A stretch of DNA of 64,000 nucleotides from Aspidiotus rigidus (lineage: Eukaryota; Arthropoda; Insecta; Hemiptera; Diaspididae), in the NCBI GenBank assembly GCA_035079385.1, contig JAVHKY010000037.1, forward strand, positions 2,852,001-2,916,000, given 5' to 3'. A program made the translations under genes and the position numbers. The first letter of the stretch is position 1. Each line of letters opens with the position of its first letter. This document shows, piece after piece, positions 48,301-59,923 of this stretch. The notes beneath the pieces are model-generated. The model was not told the origin of the DNA. It was given only the letters and a program-made list of their open reading frames with translations, and ran no database searches.

Positions 48301-51300
48301 AATTTTCTCAAATAACGTATCGCACACTTTCCATCACGATTGGTATCATTCTCAATATACACTGCGAAGAAGTAGTATGAAAGACTCCTCATAAAATATT
48401 CACTTCGAAATTTCGTCGCTTTGCCCAAAACATGCTACATTTATACACACGACTTTCAGGGAAACGAGAACATCAACTCTATTTTTTGATAGAAAGTACG
48501 GGAAATTACGAACTTTAAATTCTCCCCGAAAATACTTCATAATTAATCAAAATTATAGAACGGTCAGACAGTTTAGACATGCTGAAATTACGCTTCGTGC
48601 AGAAAATTTCACCTGGTGCGAGTAAAATTGATCGTTTAAGTTGAATACGTTTTGTCGTCGGTATAGCGAACAAGTGTTTGTGCGTTTCAATTAAATATAC
48701 CTGAAATTATAGTCCACGGTTGGCTAAAAAATTTAAAATTGAGAAAAAGGACTGAAGGTAGTATAGGTGCCGCGACAATGTTTTCTAGACTGCTCCTGTA
48801 CACAATTTTCGATGATCAATACTGAAATGACAAGGATACCTGTAATTCTAGGTTTTGAAAGCACTGAAATAGCATTCTGAGAGTTCCCTTCTTTTCTTAA
48901 GGTAAAAAACTCACAACTCGCGATGTTTCTTTCATTAGCGAGCAGTCAACTTGTTTCATAAAGGAATTATTTGATTTTGATTTCAATAATCAATAAGTCC
49001 CCATCTAAAATACATAATTTCAAAATTGAAATCTTTCAAAAATTCCCTAGATATCTACCTATACCATCACGGACCTTAGTTAGTACCTAGTCCGAGAGGT
49101 AGACAATTCGACCTTGCATTTCATGTTGAAATCATGAAATTTGGAACGAACATTTGGGATACTTGAATGAAAAATTTGAGCCATGGTGTCACAATTCGAA
49201 CCGCAAAGGGGCTCCGTAATGGCGGGTTGCCGAATTGAAAGGAGTTCTTGCATATAAATGACTGAAATATTCCTTTTGGTTCGCAATTTATGTGGATTCT
49301 CATGTAATTTGGACTGCAAAATTCGAAAAAAATTATTAAAACTCTCACGCAGTCGCGTGAGTAGTACACGACTTTTCTTCCCACAATGCAAAAAACATTG
49401 AGAGAGTCACTCCCTCTCTTTAAATTAAATACCAATGACCTGTCAATCATGTCAAACATTTGTAGAATAAACAATAAAACTCAGTTTATAAATTCTATCA
49501 CTACGATGTCACATCAACAGATAACAGAGTAAAAATACCTATAATCCAATAAGGAAACCTGAATTTTGTTATAATTTAGGCTAAGAGTCATCTAAAACCT
49601 ACAAAACGTCTCCAGAAAAACCACTCCCCCTCCCCCTGTCCAAACTGCTACGAGGCTATAACAGTTGTTTCTAATAAAAAAGAGCTCTACAATCATTTTT
49701 TTCCATACCTTATTCTTAGCATATTATTAGTCTAGTATACTGTATATTAGGATGAGTGGTTCAATTCTTCATCACTTCCGATTCCTGGCATCTCTTAAAG
49801 CTATCTCGAGCTGCTATTCCTCTCGTGCACTCATAAATTGCCTTCACGCTCCACCCCAAAATTCTTCATCTGGGAATCCAGCTACAACGAGATCCCGAAA
49901 AACTAAAAAAATCGATGTCGAAACGAAAGAAGCAACCAATCACCCAATAGTCAACCCCTCATTCCTTCCCTCACGCTTCAACCATTCCAAACGTATTAAC
50001 AAAATACCTCACTTTTCTAGCTAGAAAATTCGGTAAAAATATATAGCACCCAAGCCCGGTTTACTCGTTAGTCTAATCTCAAATCTCACTCAAAAAAGCC
50101 AGTCCAAATTGAAAATAATCTTTCCATCTCTTTTGACACCTCAAATCAACTATGAACCACTATTAATTATGTACCCATACATGAAAAAATGACAAATAAA
50201 TCAATTATTAATTAAGAGTGAAATCACCCAGGTATAGTCTCGCATCAGCACACTTGATGAAGATTAAAAAATTGTACTTAATCATTCAAAGTCAAGGTTT
50301 TCACTAAAATCAGTCGAATAACAAATTAAGAAAAATAAAACGTGAACCCACATTTTGGTCCTCATCCCAACGAAATTCAAGGCAAGAGGAGGTCATTTTA
50401 GCTCGGCTGCGAATAGGCCACACTCGTCTTACTCATACTTATCTTCTCACTAATCTCGCTCCTCCATCATGTCCTCACTGTCTCCAAGAAAATTTATCAG
50501 TTGATCATTTTTTCTCATGCCCCGTCCTGCAACCCACTCGAACCTCCCTAAATATATCTTCCAATATCAATGCAGCACTAAACAACAACTCCGAAACCAT
50601 CGACTCAACCCTAACTTATTTACGCACCACTCAATTCTACAACTTCATATAATTCACCAACAAATTCCGTTCGATCGCCACTCAATTCCACCAATACGTA
50701 CCTAATTTAACCTAATTCAAGTAATGTTCTAAAATAAGATTGTAACGCCGAGCAAATAACCCTCGTGCAGTTTATAATGCTCGTAAAATAATAATAATAA
50801 TAAAAAAAAAAAAAAAACTATCGAGTATGACTAATAATAATGAAAAATAGCTAGAAAAATGAACAACTCGCCATTGCCACTATCCGTTCAAAAATAAATT
50901 TAACAAAACAAATAAAATTTGACAAAACAAAATTCAACGCTCTAGGGGCTGTGGGAAGCGAGATACAAGTGTACTAAATTTGAACGAAAAGGTTTCATCG
51001 GAAATAAAATCCAATGAACCCTTGGTAAAGAATGAACAAAGAATGAACCTGTCGAATGATGAAAGGTTCTTCATCACAATACACGTACTGATAACGAAAG
51101 TGGTAAACGTATAGGAAAATCCGCTTCTCCTAACGTAAGCAGCTACTCGCAGCTATTTGTAAGAAGCTACTCGTAATAGTGAAAAATTTTTCAAAAAAAG
51201 TGAAAATTTCTCGAGAACTACTCATCCGATCCTCAAAAACAATGCAGGTGCACATCTTCAAATATAATACTACAATATGGCCGAGTTACAAAAAAATCCA

Positions 51301-54300
51301 TCGGGTAGTTTCGGAGGAGTTCCGCGGACAAAAAGGTACTCGAAATACTGCAAAATTTCTCAACAAATTGAACATTTCTCGAGAACTACTCATCCGATTT
51401 TCAAAAAAATTGCAGGTGCACATCTTCAGATATACTACTACAATATGGCCAAGTTACAAAAAAATCCATTGGGTAGTTTCAGAGGAGTTCCGCGGACAAA
51501 AAAATCTTATATATAAATATATATATATATATGTATATATATAAGGAAACCTGAAATTTTTTTTTATGCTAGTTGTGATCTAGGACCCCTAAAACGTCGA
51601 GAAAGTTCATTACCCACTCCCCCTGTTGACCTTGCTACGGGTGTAATACCTCACTTTTCTAGTTAGAAAAGTTGGTAAAAAATTCTTCCGACATTTTAGG
51701 GGCGCCGAGGGGCTGATAACCCCGAAAATAGAGGTAAAATTGAAGTGAAATATTTCAACATTATTTTCACGAATATCCTTATGACATTTTCCGTAGAATT
51801 TGGGAAAAATGCTAAAACAATTCTTCCGACTGTCCAAAGGGCCCAGGGGCCTCCCCTCAATTCGGGAAAAATATTTCATGTTTTTTGGAAAAATCTTGAT
51901 GGGTTCCGAAGTAGAATTTAGCGCAAAATCCGGGAAATTGGTGAAAAAATTCCTGGGGCCCTCGGAGGGTGTGAAGAGGGGTACAAACCCTGAAAAGTGA
52001 TGAAAAATATGCATTTTTTTTCAAGTTCAACAAATTCTCATGGAGAATTTACCGTAGAATTCGGAAAAAATAATTTAAAAAATCTTGGAGATCTCTGAGA
52101 GGGGGTAAGACGACTCAAACCCCCAAAGTGCTCGTTCGAATAAATTATTTGTACATGGGCATTACAATAGTCAACACGTTTGAAATATACACTATGTTGG
52201 TGAATTTGTTGAAGTATTTTATATTTTAGTAAGTAGTTTTTGTAATATTTCAAGGTATATCTATTCCACGTTCTATGCAACAGAAAATTCTAGATAATAT
52301 TTCATGAAAGTTCAAGTATGGAAATGTAGTTCTAGAACTTCTGTTCCGAAACGTTTATATTCCTCCCGGTCCCCTCGAAGAGCTATGAGATTTTTTTCAT
52401 GATTCTTTCTGAATTCTACGGTAAATTTCACACAAGAATCCGTTTGAATTTTCTCAAAAACGCATATTTCTTTTTATTCTGAGTTTTGGCGGTTTGAGTC
52501 TTTTTATCCCCTCTCAGAGATCTCCAGGATTTTTTTTTACCATTTTTTCCGAATTCTACAGTAAATTCTACAAAAAAAATGAATGCGAAAATGTTTTCAT
52601 CACTTTTCAGGGTTTGTGCTCCTCTTTACACCCTCCGAGGGCCCCAGGAATTTTTTCACCGTTTTTCCCGGATTTTGCGCTAAATTTTAATTCGGAACCC
52701 ATCAAGGTTTTCCCAAAAAACATAGAATAATTTTTCCTCAATGGGGGGAAGGGAAGCCTCTGGGTCCTTTAGACGGTCGGAATAATTTTTGTAGTATTTT
52801 TCCCAAATATATGGAATGCAAGGTTGGTGTCATAATTTGCACTAAGCCGCCGGACTATTGTACTACTCACTTTCACCACACCCTGCTAAAGCGCCCAACT
52901 ACTGGGCTTTTCCTGTAACCACAGACGATAAGTGGAGAAGTGGAGAGTTAGCCAACACGATAGCAGGACTCACTTTTTTTCACATGTTTTAGGGTAAAAA
53001 TAAGACGTAAAGCACACCCGTACACATATATGTATTCTTGTTTACTATCATCCTCACACCACATCCGGTTGCCCTACTACTAGGGTAGGCGGCTATTTTC
53101 CTGTTACTGCGGGTTAGAAGTGGAGTACTGGGCAAACGCTGCGGATCAACACTTACTTATTTTTCAGCTCAAGAGTAAGATATTGACTAAATTATATCTA
53201 ATATATAAAGCGGAAAGTTTGTCTGTCTGTCCTTTTATAACTCAAGAACCGCTGTACCTATCGACTTGAAATCTTCGCCATATATTCGTATTATACCAGA
53301 ACAAATTTTAAGCCATAAATGAAAATTTTAGCTCCCATAGAAAAAAAGTTGTTATCAAAAATTGTGTGGCCTCGCTGTACGCATCACTTGACGTGATTCG
53401 ATCCACCGAAGAAGGGTAACTACACGCAACTGTCTACTGTATTTCTCTCCTACCCCACATCCTGTATTCTTGAGAACCGGATTTTGGTGCTACCTTCTAA
53501 ATTGCAGCGCGTTACAGGTGTGTTACTTTTATTTTCTTAACGTTACCACCGGAAGTAGTGAAATCTTAGAATGTTTGTCTCACTGTCTGTAGAAACGCGA
53601 GTGTGACAACGATGATATGTTTGTATGCCTGTTATTTGAACGCTTTTACCTATTGACGTGCAGTATTTTTTGAAAGTCTTATTTTTATTTGGGTAAAATT
53701 CTAGTAAATTTCAACGTTCTGACTCCTGGATGGAGTAATGAGCGAAAAACCAAATGGTAAAAAACAATAAATTTCGACGTAGTAAAACTGCTTCTCACTG
53801 TTCCAAATGTTTAAACGCGTTAAGCCTCACAGTTTTAAAAATTCAATTATTGTATACCTGACACGAATTTTACTCATTTATATGAAATATTGAAGAGAAC
53901 AAAAATTGTAGCCCCTGTAATTTCCTTTCAAATGAGTCTAATTTCAGATTCACATGTGAGAGAGAGAGAGAGAGAGTTCTGTCCATCCATTTCCTTAATC
54001 ATTGCAACTGGTAAAATATTGAATTAGTCCGTTGTTTGCTGCAATACAGCCTTTACCTGTCAAGTTAGCTCTTACCGTTGAAATCCAAATATTTACAGAA
54101 CACAGATATCTACTCAACACAAAGCTGGCGGGAGGCGCGCCGCCAACCGCTAGTAACTATTATAATAATATGAATAATATTTGTAACTAACACAAAGTAT
54201 TATAATTTTCATACCCCTCTACTTCCCACTATCTAGGGATAATAGTAGATAAGACCTCCCTCCGGACATTGTACCCATTAAACTACACTTTTCTCTTCTT

Positions 54301-57300
54301 AGCTGCCACCTGAGATCACGGTCTAGACAGACCAATTCAGGACAGCTGAGAAGATGACTAATAGCCGAAGTACGATTGGGGGACCCGTTCAGTGCATAGA
54401 TCATCTCGATGAGTCGCTGCGGGCAACCCTGGAATACGGACCCACTAAATATATAAGGCAACGCCTCCCATAATACTGCCCGCGTGCTACGATCAGCAAC
54501 CAGACCACTGTTACCCAGTCAAAAAGGAGCACTGACAGGAAATAACTCCACTGTAGCAGATAAGGGTAAAGAGATGGAACAGCAAAATATATATACTGCA
54601 AAGACCAGAGAACTGGAAGATGAGAATAGCACTCTCAAGAATGAGAACTACATGCTCAAAAAGAAGATAAAGGAACAAAGTGAAGCAATCAAGAAGAACA
54701 ATGAAAACATAGCGAACTTCAATTCTCACATTGGAGCGCTGAAAAACAAACTGGAGGAATATAAAGCCAATGTAACTAAGGAAAGGGAGCTAAAAATACA
54801 AGTCTTGAAAACTAATGAGGAGCTGGGAAATACTATTCTCAAGCTGGAGAAGGAAAAGAAAATAGCAATGAATGAGCTCGAAAATGCTTGTAAAAAGAAT
54901 GATGGGCTAAATGCACAGCTAGAAGAAGAGAAGCTGATAGCGGAAGCGGAAATTGCTCGCCTGATTGAGGAGAACTCTAGTAAAGGAAATACGCCGTCCA
55001 GTGTTGCAGATCTCCAGAGAAGACTGGAGGAAGAAAGGAAACAAGTTGCCCAAAAGAGAATTGAGTGCAACAACCTGAAAACTGAGTTACAGAGATTAAA
55101 AACGAGCTCCTCATCGGTCAAGCAACCGACAGGAGTGTCCAAAGAGTCCCACAAGAGTGAAAATGACGCTCTTCTGATGATGGTGGAAGCTGCGGTCGAA
55201 AAAGCAATGGGAAGATATATGTCATCTATAACCAGGACTCCACTCCTAGAAACATGGGAAAACCATTCCAGCACGCTAAAATCCAAAGCTAAAAGACTCA
55301 CCCCACTGCAATTACCAAGGCAACGTGAATCAGCCAACACCCCGTCAACCGGCATGCTCTTAGAGGACAATAGCGCGGGTTTCCCCTTTCCTGTCAGTAA
55401 TCCAATGCAGCAGTCATCAGGACCTACGGAGAGGAGGAAGGAAAACCCCAGTAGCTATGAAATTAACTTCCCCAGGATCAGCAGGAACAATAGGAACCAA
55501 AAACGAGCAAATCTACAGCATAATCAGAGAACCAATCCCCTGCCTAAGAGCGGGCCTAGTACAGCTGAAGGAACTGAACCAAGATGGCCCAGGATCAATA
55601 CAGGCACAAGCGCAGTCACCCCTACAGAGTTAGCAAGTAAGGCTCACAATAGGAGGGGCAACAGAAACCCATCCCAAAAGATACTTGTGATACCATGCGA
55701 GAATAGTTCAACCAATGAACCTGCTCCAGAACGACTGGCCAACCTTAACATCGACCCAGTAACACTAGGAATTATAGATATCCCAGTTGTCTACCCCTCC
55801 AGCGCAGCTATTTTAGTGGCTGAAACAGCAAAACTAGAAAAACTTAAGAATGCCCTGGCCAAAGCCGGACTCAAGGAAAAGAACACTGCTGGCACGCGTA
55901 CCCACGAATTTAAGATTCACAATATCCCACTGAAAACCACGAAAGAGATCGTCATGTCCGCCATAATGACACGATGGGGAGTCCTGCCAACTGAAGTTGT
56001 GCTAGGTGAATATAAGACTAAACAGCTGAAAGTAGCAAATTGCAGTTGCTCTGAAGAACTGTACAATTTAATCGGGTCCTCGAAGACAGTCCTAATCTAC
56101 TACCAAAAATGCCCAATCAGTATAACACCCAACATTGTGAAATGTCAAAAATGCTCCATGTTAGGGCACACAAAGAATAATTGCCCCTACAACAATGAAG
56201 AAGCACTCAAATCGAAAGAAGATGCAAAGAATCCCCAATTACCATGCATTGACTGTACAACGTATAATGCAAGGCAAAAGACAGCTGGGGCCAGACAAGG
56301 ATCCCTTTATGCTGACGCCCGCCACCCCACAGGCGATAGAGCCTGCACAATTCGGAAGAGGCTCATCAAGAAGTACTTCCAAGCAAGAACCCAACATGAC
56401 AACCCCTTGCCAGACGAAGGGTTAGATATAGAGAATGAATTTCCTGCAAGAGCAGGAAACCCAGATGCAGAAGATGTTCTCGCACCTGCAACAACACAGA
56501 CAAACTCACAGTTGGACAACAAGAGCCAGGCAGAGGTGGCTTCCAACAACGACTTAGAGCAGTATGCTGAGAATAATTCAACTGAACGCTAATAGGTCGC
56601 ACACGGCCCTGAGTTTGGCCTTGCACCACGCTAACACCGAAAATATAAACCTCATGTGTATCACTGAACCCCCTCTTCGGGGAGACAACATAGCAAACAC
56701 CCCAGGTTGGACATCACATGCAAACAAAGATGCAGCCATCCTAGTAAGAAATGTAAAAACCATGAACCCAAAAATAGGGACGCACGTTGTATCCATAGAA
56801 ATTAGTGAGACTCAGATATTGAGTGTATATGCCTCCCCAAACAAGGAGCTGAAACCCATTATTGATGAAACGGAAAGAATGATTGTTCCAACCTTGCATA
56901 AAATTCTCGTTACTGGTGATTTCAACTGTCGCTGGCGCGTATTCACCGGAAGGGAGATCAGGAAGAGGGACCGTACATTCAGCGAGTTCATTACAAGACA
57001 AATGCTAACCGTTGAAAATACAGGAGCACCTACATGCTACCATCAAGGACGTCCCACAACTAACGACTATACATTGAGTCGAGAGATAGTAATTGAAAAC
57101 TGGAGGGTCTGGCGAGATGAGGAATCATTGTCAGACCACTGTCTCATGCTGTACAACCTGAAAAGCGATCAAATATCTGAAGCAATAACCCCTGATCACG
57201 TGGTCAAACTAGATCTCGCTGTCTTTCAACAGAAAATCAGTCAGATACCGACCTTTGATAACAAAGACTCAGCTGCAAGCGCCGAAGCAAACGCAGCAAC

Positions 57301-59892
57301 ATTAACGAACTGGATTAGCAAAGCTGTTGATGAAGCTAGCAAACTAGTACCAAAGAAGACAAACTCCTATTGGTGGACACCCGAGCTGGAGCTCCAAAGG
57401 CTCGAACTGAAAAAGACCAATCGAAGGAAGCACCGATGCAAAGACACTACTCTGCAGCAAACCCTCCACAATCAGCAAAAAGTTCTGCGGAAGGATTTTC
57501 GCATCGCAATTCTGAATGCGAAGAAAGATGCATGGAGGAAATTTGTAGCTCAAACAAGACCATGGGGTAGACCCTATAAAGTAAAAGTGAAAACCCCACG
57601 CGCATCCACCAAGGGCTTCCCCCAAATCCTGAAAGCAAATGGACAACTAACAACGACAGACGAAGAGACATGCAAAGTCTTATTGGATTGTAAATTCCCA
57701 TCAAGCATCCACCAAAGCGAGTACATTCCGGCAAGCCAACCAGATGAAAATATACAGCACATAGATGACAACGAAATAACGAGAGTGCTTAAGAAATGCA
57801 ACAATAGGTCGACCCCTGGAATTGATGGGATAAATTACAAAGCAGCCAAAATAGCGAACAAAAGGCATCCGGGCCTGCTCCCTTGGGTGCTGAACTTATG
57901 CCTTAGATGGCCGCTCTTCCCAGAAATCTGGAAGCGGGGAAAAGCAATAATGATAGGGAAAGGCAAACTACAACCAAACGACCCTAATGAATATAGACCT
58001 ATAACCCTTCTTCCAGTGCTGGGGAAAATATACGAACGGTGCCTAACCAATAGACTAACCAAGCTAGTCAGCCCAAATCTCTCCCAGTAGCAGTATGGTT
58101 TTAGAGAGAAAAAATCATGCGAAGACTGCATATTATGCCGTATGTAAGAAAATCAAACAGATGCGCAAAGCTTCAAGATTTGTGCTTGCCCTCTCGCTAG
58201 ACATATCGGGTGCATTTGATAATGTTGAACACCCGCATCTGGTAAAAGCATTGGAGGAGATGGGTATCCCAGAAAGGATGATCCAAACGATGAAATCGTA
58301 CCTACATAACCGAGAAGTCCAATATGGAGAACAAGTGAAGAGAATACAACGCGGAACCCCTCAAGGCGGGGTAATCAGTGGACTCTTGTGGAACATCGGA
58401 TATAATGGGGTTCTGAAATGGCTAGAGAAGAGATGGGTGTGTCACTTCTGCTATGCAGATGACACACTCATCCTCCTAGCCGACGACGATATCAATGCCC
58501 TCCAAGCCCGTGGTAGAAGTGAGATAAAACAAATAGAGAGTTATCTGAAGGAGAAACCAAATCTCCTACTCAATACAAGAAAAACAGAAGGCCTCCTGCT
58601 ACAGAGAAAAACAATAGGCCAACGAAAAATAGAGGTACTAGAAATTGACAATGAAATCAAAAGATCAAATGTCCTCAAATATCTTGGAGTGTGGCTGGAT
58701 GATGAGATGTCCTGGGAGCCACACTGCAGAGAAGTGGGCCTTAAAGCGATGAGAATCGCGGTAAAAATTGCCGCAATCTGCAGAAATACGTACGGGTATA
58801 GTACAAAAGCGAGAAAAACAATGCTAGAAGGCACCACGGGCGCCTTACTCAAATATGCATCGCTAGCATTTGCTCACCGGATGAAGATCAAATATGTACA
58901 CCGCCATATTGACAACGCCCATCGGAGCATGATACACTGCTATGGCCGGCTGTATCGGGATGTATCCTACATCCCAGCCTCCATCATATGTGGAGTCAGA
59001 CCTATCAAATACGACATCGCAGTGCGAGCTATTCTATATGCCAAGAAAAAGAATATTCAACTGATGGATGAGAAAATGCTCATTACACCACCAGCAAAAA
59101 AATTAAATCAAAAAGAACTAAAGCTACACCTGGAACGGGAAGCAAATCGACTCTGGCAGCTGGAATGGACTACATCAACAAAAGGAAACTGGACAAAGCA
59201 GCTACTCCCTAAGATAAATACTGAACGCAACCCACCTTGCTTCTGGCTTGGGCAAGGCCTGAGCGGCCATGGCTCTTTTGGCCAGTATCTACGAAGAGAG
59301 GACCCACGATGTAGATGCAGGGTGACAAATGAAACCCCTAGCCATGTGTTTAAGGAATGTCAACTATATGAAGAAAACCGCCCTGCTAACCTGGATGGAG
59401 ACAAACAGGAGACTAGAGACTACCTCATCTCAGTAGTCAAGGATCTCTGGAAGAGAGAATTTGCAAGTCAACAACGGAACATAGAAGCCAGAACACTAAT
59501 GGACCAACAAGTCAACTAAGAGAGTTGAGCAACCTTACCAGTACAGTAAAACTAGGAAACAGTACAGTAAATCTAGACAAGCCGAAGAAGCAAAGTAGCC
59601 TTAAGCATAAGTCAGTCCACTAGCCTTAAGCATAAGTACTTGTAATAGTTAACACTACAGTAATAATCCAAAATTAACCTAAACAATAGTCATTCCCAAA
59701 GTAGCCTTAAGCATAAGAAAAACCCACTGCTCCCTTCGATATACTTGTAAGTATGTAGGGGAGTAGTGGCTAGTCACAATAGCCCATAGTCCATACATTC
59801 TCTCCATCCATCACTGAGCACTGCCTTTGTACACTCAGTGATGGACAAATAGGCAATAAAATTCCCCCACCGGGTACATCCGGATTGGGGGC

Positions 59893-59923
<31 letters not shown>

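Larger units (their letters stand above)
54200..59919 (+). mobile_element. R1-clade LINE, decayed but nearly full-length
   Basis: 5' UTR-like sequence, two ORFs overlapping by 29 nt, a long 3' UTR with a 12-bp hairpin, and a poly(A) tail (59893-59919). ORF2 domain order and motifs match the R1/TRAS group. More GC-rich than the intron. It is opposite in orientation to ATP8B. The 5' boundary is uncertain (between 54154 and 54480). ORF2 is interrupted, so it is not autonomous. Confidence 0.85.

Noticed and set aside
49080..49474. Overlapping minus-strand ORFs of 103 and 117 codons
   Set aside because: Neither has a recognisable domain or splice context. They look like chance frames in an intron.
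54726..55370. 214-codon minus-strand ORF, Ser/Phe/Leu-rich
   Set aside because: Antisense of the coiled-coil part of the R1-type ORF1; such Glu/Lys-rich sequence gives open antisense frames.
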